Positions 7,338-14,769 of a stretch of 23,507 nucleotides of DNA are shown here, one piece after another. How positions within the stretch are numbered: the first letter of the stretch is position 1; the number at the start of each line of letters is the position of its first letter. A program made the translations under genes and the position numbers. A model generated the notes under the pieces. That model made no database searches, had not been told where the DNA came from, and worked only from the letters and a program-made list of their open reading frames with translations. Source of the stretch: Nitrospiraceae bacterium (GTDB lineage: Bacteria; Nitrospirota; Nitrospiria; Nitrospirales; Nitrospiraceae); assembly GCA_011391455.1 (NCBI GenBank), contig JAABQN010000004.1, forward strand, positions 1 to 23,507. The letters run 5' to 3'.

Positions 7338-7571
7338 TGAGCCCCTTCATCCCCCTGTCGTTCTCACGCGGGAAGATCTGCCCCCACCTTTCACGACCGT
7401 TCCGGTGAGTCTAAGTCAGGAATGGGACATTGCCCAGACCTACGGTGGGGGGAGTACGTTCGAGGGGGAAGTCCTTGCCCGAGAGGAAGGTGTGCTAGAA
7501 CAGGCGGTGAAGCACCTCGAAATCTACTGGCCCCAAAAGCACTGGAAGACAATCAGAGTATGAGGCGGTGG

Positions 7572-8192
7572 TTACGTCCGGAGATCGAGAGGACTTTGGT
7601 GGACGATGGCACGGAGAATATCGCTGGTTGTCAGAATGCCGATCGGGTGACGGGAACTGTCGAGGATCGGAACTCCACTTACGTGCTCCTCTAGCATGAT
7701 GTGGGCAATCTCGCGGATTTCCGTCGTCGGGGTGGCGGACAAGATCCGGCTGCTCATCACATGGGCGAGCTTATACCCGACGGACGGTTCCGGAGAATTG
7801 ACGGATTCCAGTTCATGCGCATAGGGCAGCAGGTCATGGCTCGATACCATTCCGACCAACGTGCCATGAACCGACATGACAGGAAGATGTTGAATCCCTT
7901 TGTGTTTCATGAGGCTCCACGCCTCCAGCAATGTACTATCGGATGGCAACCATGTTACGGGGGAAGTCATTAAATCCTGTGCAAGGAGGGCCGGCGAGAG
8001 TGCGGGGGCTTGCTGTATCTGTTGCTGATAGGCCTGTTGAGCCAGACGCGCTGCATGGTCAGCTGTCTGGCGCTCCTGTTCTTTCGAGCGATCCCGTCTG
8101 TCCGCGTCGGCCTGTGTCGCGGGAGGCCGTGGAGACACCGGCAGCGTAGGATGCATTTCGACGATCCCATCGACCGCGCGTATAATTGGCAT
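7572..8192 (-). CDS. Protein with two CBS domains
   Basis: A 206-residue protein with GAGG about 9 nt before ATG 8192. The first 65 residues are low-complexity, Pro-rich then Gln/Ala/charged (HAARLAQQAYQQQIQQA), probably a flexible or helical linker. Two CBS motifs follow. CBS1 is about 73-125 (DLMTSPVTWLPSDSTLLEAW...GIQHLPVMS...LVGMVSSHDLL). CBS2 is about 143-197 (HVMSSRILSATPTTEIREIA...VSGVPILDSSRHPIGILTTSDIL). CBS pairs bind adenine nucleotides and usually regulate a partner. No catalytic or channel domain is fused here, so the partner is unknown. It lies just upstream of bcsA on the same strand, with a gap of about 230 bp. Confidence 0.9.
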   Translation of the reverse strand: MPIIRAVDGIVEMHPTLPVSPRPPATQADADRRDRSKEQERQTADHAARLAQQAYQQQIQQAPALSPALLAQDLMTSPVTWLPSDSTLLEAWSLMKHKGIQHLPVMSVHGTLVGMVSSHDLLPYAHELESVNSPEPSVGYKLAHVMSSRILSATPTTEIREIAHIMLEEHVSGVPILDSSRHPIGILTTSDILRAIVHQSPLDLRT

Positions 8193-8249
8193 GGCTGACC
8201 TCGTGTCGTCTGTATCGGAGGCTAGCGGTAAGTACTTAAGCCCGAATGT

Positions 8250-8270
8250 CTTAGCCTGGACCTCAACCTT
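8250..8270. repeat. Short hexanucleotide array
   Basis: The 6-nt units CTTAGC, CTGGAC, CTCAAC, CTT lie in the 87-bp gap between the CBS and DUF1653 genes. They match the array at 3487-3514 in unit pattern and order, suggesting one repeat family placed in gene gaps. Confidence 0.5.
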
Positions 8271-8279
8271 CCGACCGCA

Positions 8280-8492
8280 CTAGTGGGCAGCAAGGAACTG
8301 AAACCGCGGACAAGGACGACCATCAACGATCACAGTTTCCAGGAACATCGCCGTCGGTCTGATCCATAGCCCACGGTCGCCGTAGAGTGCCCGGTAGACC
8401 ACATATTCCTCTTCCGTTTCTGAGTGACAAGCCACTCCCAGCACCTCATATTCGTGGCCCTTATAGTGCCGATATCGGCCCGGTTGGATCAT
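8280..8492 (-). CDS. DUF1653 domain protein
   Basis: A 70-residue protein. The start is placed at ATG 8492 because DUF1653 proteins typically begin just before the PGRYRHYKGHEYEV block. The frame stays open to a TTG at 8549, which would add 19 residues and abut the upstream stop. Family hallmarks are RYRHYKGHEYEVLGVACHSE, then EEEYVVYRALYGDRGLWIRP, and AMFLETVIVDGRPCPRFQFL. These are small cytoplasmic single-domain proteins of unknown function. No good Shine-Dalgarno precedes either start. It is probably co-transcribed with the haem lipoprotein gene upstream. Confidence 0.85.
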   Translation of the reverse strand: MIQPGRYRHYKGHEYEVLGVACHSETEEEYVVYRALYGDRGLWIRPTAMFLETVIVDGRPCPRFQFLAAH

Positions 8493-8549
8493 GTGCGAAG
8501 TATAGGGAAATCCGAGGCGCGCGACAATGAGAGAGTCGGCGAGGGGCAA

Positions 8550-9584
8550 TCAGGGGTGTTGCGCTTTCCAGTATTGGAGCAATTCCAGCAGTGCTTGAGG
8601 TTGGTTGATCGGGGCCGCTTGCCCGGCTTGATCCTTGTCGTTGATGCCGTGACAGGAGGTGCAGACGCGGACTTCACCCGGTTGAAAAGTCACCCAGTAC
8701 CGTTCGCGCACGACCGGTATGCCTTGCGGATCGGTCAGCTGCCAGGAGGGAGCACGCCGTGCGGGAAAGAAGGCTGCGGCCGATCCGTCAGCTGCGATCT
8801 TGACGCTGCCTGCCGGCCCGGCCGGATTGGGCACGTTGCTCGCGACGGCATTGCTGTCGTGCAACGTCCGCGCTAAAACTTGCCGACCGGGTTTCGGATT
8901 GTTGATTCCGCCGATGCCACGCACCTGATCGGCCTGAAAAATCTGCAAATGTTGCAGGTCATAGATTTTGCCGCCGCCCCCGATGTGCGGGACGCCGCCT
9001 GGCACACGCAAATTAAAGGGCTGCTGTTTGTCGAAATCGTCGCCTGTCATGACGTTCCGCGTGACGGCGAGGGCGAGATTATTCTGGACCAAGTACGCGC
9101 GTAGCGCAGTCAGATCGATCCCAAGCTGCTGGAAAACTTGTTGCTCAGGCGACGGAAGCGCGCTCGTGAGCTTGGCCGGCTTGGTGCGCAGCTTCACTTC
9201 CACCGGTTGCAGTTCCCAGAGATTGCCGCTGTAGGTGAGCTTTTTATCCGGGTCCCAATAGGAAACCGTCTTGTTCAGGCCCGCAGTGAGCGGCTGGTCG
9301 GCGCCCCGGAATCCGTTTGGGAGCAGCTTCGTCGCCTTCAATCGAAAATCGTAACGCGATGGATTCGTGGTACCGGTTGGTCCGTCTGCTCTGGTTTCAA
9401 CTGTGTGGGAGGCGATGAGCGTGCCGTCCGAAAGCGGCAGCGGATCACGGTAATGGCCGGAATGATTTGGTTTAGGCGGTTGGTTGTCTTCGTTGAAGCC
9501 GCTTGTGTCGCGATGCGTGATGTAGGTAATTGCGATCTGATCAGCATTCTGGCTCGGCGGCGCGCGTGCCGAACTCTGTTGCAT
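8550..9584 (-). CDS. Hydrazine-synthase-alpha-like haem protein, C-terminal part after apparent frameshift
   Basis: This frame continues the protein encoded by 9541-10788 with a one-base shift near 9545-9570. The nominal start at 9584 lies inside the upstream frame and is probably not used. After the join it reads QNADQIAITYITHRDTSG, then a region rich in short beta strands. It ends with VRVCTSCHGINDKDQAGQAAP, whose CTSCH is a single covalent haem c site, followed by QPQALLELLQYWK. The fused product would be about 745 residues. This layout (large beta-propeller-like domain followed by a C-terminal CxxCH) resembles the hydrazine synthase alpha family. Other genes for anammox hydrazine synthesis are absent, so it is more likely an uncharacterised periplasmic cytochrome-like paralogue. 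Family assignment is moderate; the single-haem motif is directly visible. Confidence 0.6.
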   Translation of the reverse strand: MQQSSARAPPSQNADQIAITYITHRDTSGFNEDNQPPKPNHSGHYRDPLPLSDGTLIASHTVETRADGPTGTTNPSRYDFRLKATKLLPNGFRGADQPLTAGLNKTVSYWDPDKKLTYSGNLWELQPVEVKLRTKPAKLTSALPSPEQQVFQQLGIDLTALRAYLVQNNLALAVTRNVMTGDDFDKQQPFNLRVPGGVPHIGGGGKIYDLQHLQIFQADQVRGIGGINNPKPGRQVLARTLHDSNAVASNVPNPAGPAGSVKIAADGSAAAFFPARRAPSWQLTDPQGIPVVRERYWVTFQPGEVRVCTSCHGINDKDQAGQAAPINQPQALLELLQYWKAQHP

Positions 9585-10788
9585 CGATCGCGTAATACCG
9601 GCCAGGCTTCAGCGGATCTTCCTTGATCTGAAACAGGTTGGTAATCGCATCCTGGTTGAATCGCGCCAGTTGGCCGAAGAATTCGATGACGTTAGGATCG
9701 TCGTTCAGGCTCGAGGGCAGATAGCTGTGCAACTCCTGTCGTCCAAGGTGATTGAGCGTTTCGCTTTCCGTGCCGTCTTCCAAGATGGTCCAGGGAAAGA
9801 ATTGATTGAAGTCGTGCTTATTCATGTTCGTGCCGGCGACTTCCTGATCGACGCGCGGTTCAGGGAACATCTCGGAGCCGATCAAGACCGGATTCTTCTG
9901 CGCATTGTCCGCTTCGTTCGTCCAGGTAAAGGTCCCGTTCGTGCCGCCCGCATATTTGTCGGCATCTGCCTGCTGATCCCGCTTGAGGTGGTCCCACTGC
10001 GTGAAGACGACACGCCCAAAGCTATCGACGATCGGCGTGAAGTTGCCGGAGGGGGCGTGGTTCAGCAGAAATAGATCGCCGTTTGCGGGATTGAGACTCC
10101 AGAGGCCTGACACGACCGCCGTCGATTCGTATTCGTCGTGCTGCGGATGGAGATGGCGTTCACCGCTGCGTGGGCGATCAGATGTAAAGATGATCCGGTC
10201 GTCCGTGCCGTAGAGCGGGGAGATGTTGTTGTAGTCTGGCGGCTGGTTCGGCACCTTGGTGATGATGGGCGGCTGGTTCTTGCCGAGGCCGGTGATTTCG
10301 TAGAGCTGCCAGACAAAGTCCTTTACTTGGAACTGTTGTGTTGGCGCGCCGATCGCCATCGAGAAAATCGCCCTTTGACCGTCCCAATGCAAGCTGGGGT
10401 CGCGCACGGCAATGGCTTGATCGAGCTGCAGGCCCTCCATGCCGAAGCCGGCGGTCTTGGTCAGGTTCTTCAGCGCGCCGTCGGGATAACGAATCCAGAG
10501 ATCACCGCCGCGCGGTGCTTGTTGCATGCTGGGATTGTGATTGCCAAAGGTTGCCGTGATGGCGGTGAAGTCTCCGCTTACGGGAACTTGCGTGACGAAC
10601 AAAATAGGAAATGCGCCGGCTGTAACGGGTGGCGACGGGGGTGGAGTGATTGGAGGTGGTGAGGCCGGTGGCGGGGCTGTCGGTGTGCTGTCCCCGCTTG
10701 TGACAGGGGCGGTCGTGTCCCCCGCCGTGCAGGCGACCAAGGTGACGCAGGCCATGCCTAGTCCGATAGAGAATTGATGCCTCCGCAT
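9541..10788 (-). CDS. Hydrazine-synthase-alpha-like lipoprotein, N-terminal part (frameshifted)
   Basis: A 415-residue reading frame starting at ATG 10788. It has a lipoprotein signal (MACVTLVAC, lipid attachment at the Cys of LVAC), then a Thr/Pro-rich tether (PTAPPPASPPPITPPPSPP) that would space the domain from the membrane. The folded region begins AFPILFVTQVPV. It contains TolB/propeller-like repeats: GGDLWIRYPDGALKNLT, HWDGQRAIFSM, DDRIIFTSDRPRSGERH, GLWSLNPANGDLFLLNH and GRVVFTQWDH. Near the end are MFPEPR and KHDFNQFFPWTILEDGTESE. The frame stops after GRYYAIDATEFGTRAA-EPEC, in mid-domain. The conserved sequence resumes one frame over, so this is one gene split by an indel or an assembly error. 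Confidence 0.65.
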   Translation of the reverse strand: MRRHQFSIGLGMACVTLVACTAGDTTAPVTSGDSTPTAPPPASPPPITPPPSPPVTAGAFPILFVTQVPVSGDFTAITATFGNHNPSMQQAPRGGDLWIRYPDGALKNLTKTAGFGMEGLQLDQAIAVRDPSLHWDGQRAIFSMAIGAPTQQFQVKDFVWQLYEITGLGKNQPPIITKVPNQPPDYNNISPLYGTDDRIIFTSDRPRSGERHLHPQHDEYESTAVVSGLWSLNPANGDLFLLNHAPSGNFTPIVDSFGRVVFTQWDHLKRDQQADADKYAGGTNGTFTWTNEADNAQKNPVLIGSEMFPEPRVDQEVAGTNMNKHDFNQFFPWTILEDGTESETLNHLGRQELHSYLPSSLNDDPNVIEFFGQLARFNQDAITNLFQIKEDPLKPGRYYAIDATEFGTRAAEPEC

Positions 10789-10883
10789 GGGCTCCGATAA
10801 TGCAATGGCTATACCCTCTCGTAGGCCTTAAGCGCTACAGTTTTGAGGGTTTTATCTTCTGCACGAGCAATTCCGTCACTTCC

Positions 10884-10895
10884 TGTAGGCCTACA
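10884..10895. promoter_or_regulatory. 12-bp palindrome between divergent genes
   Basis: TGTAGGCCTACA is a perfect palindrome in the 177-bp gap between the divergent haem lipoprotein and flavoenzyme genes. GTAGGCCT recurs at 10821-10828. It is a possible operator by position only; palindromes this short also arise by chance. Confidence 0.2.
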
Positions 10896-10965
10896 CGAAC
10901 AGTCCATGACATCGGCTTGGCATGGCAGCATCCTATGGGGTAGTGGTATTCTCCCGTTCTCAACA

Positions 10966-12357
10966 ATGCAGGTACAACGAACAACTCATGATGTGGTGAT
11001 TATCGGTGGTGGGTCGGCGGGCTATGCCGCGGCACGGACTGCGCGCGATGCCGGCGCCGACGTGGCGATTGTGGATCATGGCCCGCTCGGGGGGCTCTGT
11101 ATCCTGCGTGGTTGCATGCCGACAAAGGCTATCCTTCGTTCTGCCGAAGTCGCAGCCCTGTTCAGGCGAGCGAAGGAGTTTGGACTCTCTCCAGTTTCGG
11201 TCCAGGCCGATCTGTCGGCGATCGTGGATCGGAAGGATCGGCTGGTTCGCGAGTTTGCCGACTACCGTATTCAGCAGCTTCAAGACCCGCGGCTCACGCT
11301 CTATCAATCGCGAGCGGTCTTCCGGTCGCCCCATGAAATCACCGCCGGAGACACCGTCTTGTCGGCGGGCTCGTTCATCTTGGCCACAGGGTCGAGGCCC
11401 AATGAGGTTCCGGTTCCTGGCTTGGCTGAAGCTGAATATTTCACGAGCGACACGATCCTGGATCTTCGCACTCAACCGGGCAGATTGATCGTCCTGGGCG
11501 GTGGGGCTGTCGCCCTTGAACTCGGCCAATTTTTTGCTCGACTTGGAACGAAGGTCACGATCCTTCAACGGGGACACACGCTTCTTTCTGAAATGGATGA
11601 GGATGTCGGACGCGCACTTGAAGCTGCCTTGATCGGCGAGGGTATCGAAATCGTTACGCGCGCGCAGTTGCTGCAGGTGACTCAAGACGCAACAGGGAAG
11701 ACGGTGTGGGCGATGAAAGACGGACGTGAACGGTCCTACGTAAGCGAGGAGATTCTCCAGGCCTTAGGCAGACGGCCCAATATCGAAGGGCTTCGCCTCG
11801 ATCTGGCGGAAGTGGCAGTTGCCGGCGGGCGGATTGTCGTCGATCGCGCCATGCGCACGTCGCAAGCACATATTTATGCCGTGGGTGACGTGAACGATGT
11901 CTCGCCCATTGTGCATCTCGCCATCCAGCAGGGAGAGATTGCGGGGTACAACGCGACTCATGCAGATCAACCGGCGAAGACGATCGATCATCGGCTGGAT
12001 ACGGAAGTGGTCTTTACTGATCCGCAGGTCGCAGTTCTGGGACTCAATGAATCTCGTGCGAAGGCCGACAGGACTCCCTATCTCACAGCCTCCTATCCTT
12101 TCGTCGACCATGGCAAGGCGCTCTGTCTTGGCGCGACGCAGGGGTTTGTGAAGTTGCTTGCAGCGCCTCAGACCGGTGAGATTCTTGGTGCGCAGATCGT
12201 CGGCCTGGAGGCGGGCGAACTGATCCACGAACTGATCGCAGTGATGTATTACCACGGGACCGCAGCCGATCTATTGCGCATGCCGCATTATCATCCCACG
12301 CTGGCAGAAATCGTGACTTATCCTGCGGAATCCATTGTCGAACGGTTGGGTGCATGA
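10966..12357 (+). CDS. Class I pyridine nucleotide-disulfide oxidoreductase (Lpd/MerA-like)
   Basis: A 463-residue flavoprotein from ATG 10966, chosen because the FAD motif VVIIGGGSAG begins a few residues later; the frame is open further upstream but without family sequence. The redox site is GGLCILRGCMPTK, with Cys45 and Cys50 in the CxxxxC spacing of class I enzymes. The usual GGTCxNxGCxPSK is altered at several positions. Other blocks are ILATGSRP, the nucleotide-binding VLGGGAVALELGQFFARLG, the FAD contact IYAVGDV, and the C-terminal HYHPTLAE (H443, E448). The latter supplies the His-Glu acid/base of dihydrolipoamide dehydrogenase or mercuric reductase relatives. After the second nucleotide-binding motif comes TILQRG, which may favour NADPH. 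No 2-oxoacid dehydrogenase genes are adjacent, so the substrate is unassigned. Confidence 0.85.
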   Translation: MQVQRTTHDVVIIGGGSAGYAAARTARDAGADVAIVDHGPLGGLCILRGCMPTKAILRSAEVAALFRRAKEFGLSPVSVQADLSAIVDRKDRLVREFADYRIQQLQDPRLTLYQSRAVFRSPHEITAGDTVLSAGSFILATGSRPNEVPVPGLAEAEYFTSDTILDLRTQPGRLIVLGGGAVALELGQFFARLGTKVTILQRGHTLLSEMDEDVGRALEAALIGEGIEIVTRAQLLQVTQDATGKTVWAMKDGRERSYVSEEILQALGRRPNIEGLRLDLAEVAVAGGRIVVDRAMRTSQAHIYAVGDVNDVSPIVHLAIQQGEIAGYNATHADQPAKTIDHRLDTEVVFTDPQVAVLGLNESRAKADRTPYLTASYPFVDHGKALCLGATQGFVKLLAAPQTGEILGAQIVGLEAGELIHELIAVMYYHGTAADLLRMPHYHPTLAEIVTYPAESIVERLGA

Positions 12358-12445
12358 GGAAGAGGCTGGATGGCCATAAGAATCTTTCGCGCGAAGCGTA
12401 GTTGAACCGGCCGCGTTATCCGGTGTAGCGTACTCCGAATCTATT

Positions 12446-12688
12446 ATGGCGATGCACAAGGATCCGGCCTCCATTAACTTGCGGACGAAAGGAATGATCG
12501 CGCGATTCGTAGGAATCGTGGCGATCGCGCTCGGATTCGTCGTCGGGATCTATGGGCTGGAAGATACAGGTGGGCCGTTGATGAAGACGGCATTGGGCTT
12601 GCTGGTCACCGGCATGTTGGCTCAAGGTTATGCGCTCTATTGTTCCGTGAAGCACATGCATAAGTTCAAGGACCAGCCCAAGCCATGA
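12446..12688 (+). CDS. Small two-helix membrane protein
   Basis: An 80-residue protein beginning MAMHKDPASINLRTKG. There are two predicted transmembrane segments: MIARFVGIVAIALGFVVGIYGL and MKTALGLLVTGMLAQGYALYC. A basic tail follows (KHMHKFKDQPKP). I do not recognise a named family. It overlaps the following lipoprotein gene by four bases (ATGA), implying translational coupling and co-expression. No convincing Shine-Dalgarno precedes the ATG; a second ATG two codons in is possible. Confidence 0.65.
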   Translation: MAMHKDPASINLRTKGMIARFVGIVAIALGFVVGIYGLEDTGGPLMKTALGLLVTGMLAQGYALYCSVKHMHKFKDQPKP

Positions 12689-13101
12689 GACGAGTGCGTC
12701 AGATCTTGCTCACGGTCGTGATGTTCCTCCTCACAGGGGGGATGCTCGCTTGCGGAGGTCCGTGGCGAGACGGTTATTTCAAAAGTGGTGTGGATCGGCT
12801 CACACAAGATGAAGTGACTGAGAAGTTCGGGCCGCCCCATACGGCCAAGACACCGGTTCTCGGGGGGGATTCGGTTTGGACCTATCGCGTCCCGATCAGT
12901 GACAAAGAATTGGCCTCGGTGGGCCTGTCCCACCTGACCGACAAGGCGCAGCTAGCGGCTGCATCAATCGTCGATGGCCCAAAGGCCATGTTGTATTGCT
13001 ACCGCTATACCCTGGTCTTTAATGAACAGAAGATCCTGAAACAGTGGAAACGCGAAGAATGTGTGCCGGGAACCCATGATACGCTCAACGCCAATAAATA
13101 G
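12685..13101 (+). CDS. Lipoprotein, BamE/OmlA-like hypothetical
   Basis: A 138-residue protein whose ATG overlaps the previous stop (ATGA). It has an N-terminal basic/hydrophobic lipoprotein signal (RRVRQILLTVVMFLLTGGMLAC), with lipidation expected at that Cys. A short domain follows with RLTQDEVTEKFGPPHTAKTPVLGGDSVWTYRV. The 'helix - FGxP - xxWxY' pattern is like SmpA/OmlA/BamE-type small outer-membrane lipoproteins. The C-terminal part (MLYCYRYTLVFNEQKILKQWKREECVPGT) has a beta strand and two further Cys. Identity as true BamE is not supported; the BamE-like fold is inferred from the motif. Confidence 0.7.
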   Translation: MRRVRQILLTVVMFLLTGGMLACGGPWRDGYFKSGVDRLTQDEVTEKFGPPHTAKTPVLGGDSVWTYRVPISDKELASVGLSHLTDKAQLAAASIVDGPKAMLYCYRYTLVFNEQKILKQWKREECVPGTHDTLNANK

Positions 13102-13345
13102 TCTGACGTGGTAATCCATACCTGCTCGGTTTCTGCACATCGATAGTTCGACTGAGCTTGACGGGCTTCTCCTTGCCGTTGCTGTCTTTCCTCACGATGC
13201 GGGCGATGTCGAAGAATCCGATCCTCCCGATGGAAGCGAAGCGCTGAGCGCTGTCGCGACAAACCATCTTGAGCAATGCAGGCAAATTCTTGACAGGTTT
13301 GAAAAAGGGGTGCAGGCTGTCTTTTCCTTGTGAAGGAACCAGCAC
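13085..13345 (-). CDS. Unrecognised 86-residue open frame, possibly a gene remnant
   Basis: A GTG-started minus-strand frame fills the 276-bp gap between two plus-strand genes and overlaps the end of the upstream one by 17 bases. Its composition is protein-like (HPFFKPVKNLPALLKMVC, GRIGFFDIARIVRKDSNGKE), unlike the Arg/Pro-rich shadows of neighbouring frames. I recognise no domain, and no Shine-Dalgarno is evident. It may be a short unknown gene, a remnant or chance. Confidence 0.2.
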   Translation of the reverse strand: MLVPSQGKDSLHPFFKPVKNLPALLKMVCRDSAQRFASIGRIGFFDIARIVRKDSNGKEKPVKLSRTIDVQKPSRYGLPRQTIYWR

Positions 13346-13377
13346 GACTCACTATTATCTATTCCGGGAGGTGTCCA

Positions 13378-13731
13378 ATGCAGAAACTGATCGTCATCGG
13401 GTTTGCAGCATTATGTCTGATTGGAACCAGCTCGCTGGCCTTGGCTGACGAAGCCATGAAGAGCGAGATTGGTGGTATGAAAGATGAGATGAAGGCCGAG
13501 AAAAACGAGATGAAGAGCGATATGAAGGCCAAGAAGGAAGAGATGAAGAGCAAGATGAAAGCCCGCAAAGGCGCGATCAAGGCGAAGCGCCATGAAATGA
13601 GGGAGAAGATGAAGGCGCATAAAGTCGCGGGAAAAGCCAAGGCTGGAGAAGCGAAGGACACCGCTCGGTCGATGGAGCAAGACCTGAAAGCGACAGTTCC
13701 TGCCGCCCCTACTTCTGTTACCGCTCCATAA
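13378..13731 (+). CDS. Secreted Lys/Met/Glu-rich coiled-coil protein
   Basis: A 117-residue protein from ATG 13378, with GGGAGG about 6 nt upstream deciding this start over earlier in-frame codons. A clear signal peptide (MQKLIVIGFAALCLIGTSSLALA-DE) is followed by a highly repetitive helix of roughly 7-residue units (EMKAEKN, EMKSDMK, AKKEEMK, SKMKARK), then an Ala/Lys-rich part and a Pro/Ala/Thr tail. Its bias to Lys, Met and Glu predicts a long amphipathic helix or coiled coil in the periplasm. No catalytic motif is seen. Regular Met spacing could allow metal binding, but this is speculation. It is a single-gene unit closed by a strong terminator. Confidence 0.85.
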   Translation: MQKLIVIGFAALCLIGTSSLALADEAMKSEIGGMKDEMKAEKNEMKSDMKAKKEEMKSKMKARKGAIKAKRHEMREKMKAHKVAGKAKAGEAKDTARSMEQDLKATVPAAPTSVTAP

Positions 13732-13754
13732 GTTTTCGTAGTCGCATCAGATAC

Positions 13755-13791
13755 CGGCCCTCAGGAGAAAAGACCTCCTGAGGGCCGTTCT
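13755..13791 (+). terminator. Intrinsic terminator after the coiled-coil protein gene
   Basis: A perfect 13-bp GC-rich stem (13755-13767 CGGCCCTCAGGAG with 13775-13787 CTCCTGAGGGCCG) has a 7-nt AAAAGAC loop and is followed by TTCT. It starts 23 bases after the stop codon. The T-tract is short but the stem is very stable. Confidence 0.8.
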
Positions 13792-13905
13792 ATGCAGAAA
13801 ACCTCTCGGGCCAACCGCTTCATTGACGATATCCCTCGGCTTGTTCCCCCGTGTGTCTTTTGCTAGGATGCGGCGGCCTGAACATCCATATCGACGGATT
13901 TCTCC

Positions 13906-14679
13906 ATGAAGATCGCCACTTTCAACGTCAATTCTCTCCGCAAACGTTTGCCTATCGTGCTCGATTGGCTGGCCCAGCAGAAGCCCGATGTGCTTTGTCT
14001 TCAAGAAACCAAAGTCCAGGACAGCGAGTTTCCGCTACTGGCGCTGGCGGAATCCGGATATGAAATCACCTACAGGGGAATGAAGTCGTATAACGGCGTC
14101 GCGACATTGAGCCGAGAGAAGCCGGACGCAGTGGCCTACGGGTTTGACGACGGGGGCGACTCGGAGGACGCGCGGCTCTTGCGCGTGGTGATCAAGGGGA
14201 TTCCCATTGTGAATACCTACGTGCCGCAGGGCTTTGAAATCGACTCACCCAAGTATCAATACAAGCTTGGCTGGTATAATCGACTCCGCAGGTATTTTGA
14301 GAAGCATCTGTCGCCGAACAAACCGGCTATCTGGTGTGGCGACATGAATGTCGCTCCACGACCGATGGACGTACACAGTCCCGAAAAACATCTCAAGCAT
14401 GTCTGCTATCACGCAGATGCGCGCCAGGTGTATGAAAGCACGTTGGCGTGGGGATTTCAGGATATGTTCGTGAAACTCTATCCGGACCGGCAGCAATATA
14501 CGTTTTGGGATTACCGAGCGCCTGGCTCGCTGGAAGCGAATAGAGGCTGGCGCATTGACCATATTTTGGCGACGGCCCCGTTGGCAAAGCACTGTGTCAA
14601 GGTAGAGGTGGACGTCGGGCCGCGGCGAGCGAAAGACCCCTCAGATCACACATTCTTATGGGCGGAGTTTTCGGTCTAA
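13906..14679 (+). CDS. xthA: Exodeoxyribonuclease III
   Basis: A 257-residue exonuclease III / AP endonuclease of normal length. It would cleave 5' of abasic sites and remove 3' blocks in base excision repair in the cytoplasm. The catalytic set is visible: Asn7 in FNVNS, the metal ligand Glu34 in CLQETK, Asp146 and Asn148 in GDMNVAP, Asp218 in RIDHIL, and the terminal Asp247-His248 in DPSDHTF. The start MKIATFNVNSLR is the standard family N-terminus. It is monocistronic; the next gene is on the opposite strand. Confidence 0.97.
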   Translation: MKIATFNVNSLRKRLPIVLDWLAQQKPDVLCLQETKVQDSEFPLLALAESGYEITYRGMKSYNGVATLSREKPDAVAYGFDDGGDSEDARLLRVVIKGIPIVNTYVPQGFEIDSPKYQYKLGWYNRLRRYFEKHLSPNKPAIWCGDMNVAPRPMDVHSPEKHLKHVCYHADARQVYESTLAWGFQDMFVKLYPDRQQYTFWDYRAPGSLEANRGWRIDHILATAPLAKHCVKVEVDVGPRRAKDPSDHTFLWAEFSV

Positions 14680-14703
14680 CCACGAACGCAACGTCCACAC
14701 CTG

Positions 14704-14751
14704 CCCAATTCGGTTGGTTCGGTAAGTCGTCCGTACCGACCGAACTGGCTC
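14704..14751. terminator. Hairpin-forming region between convergent genes
   Basis: A segment containing CCAATTCGGTTGGTTCGGTA and the partly complementary TACCGACCGAACTGG can fold into a bulged stem between xthA (+) and the zinc-ribbon gene (-). No T-run follows on either strand, so a terminator role is only suggested. Confidence 0.3.
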
Positions 14752-14769
14752 ACGATTTCGAAAGAACCG

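Noticed and set aside
7338..7571. Possible c-di-GMP riboswitch upstream of bcsA
   Set aside because: No GEMM-type conserved core was found on the minus strand.
10888..10900. 13-mer GGCCTACACGAAC shared with 23081-23093
   Set aside because: A few shared 13-mers are expected by chance in a window of this size, and the flanks do not match.
10960..11685. 241-residue minus-strand open frame
   Set aside because: Antisense to the flavoenzyme gene; no recognisable family features.
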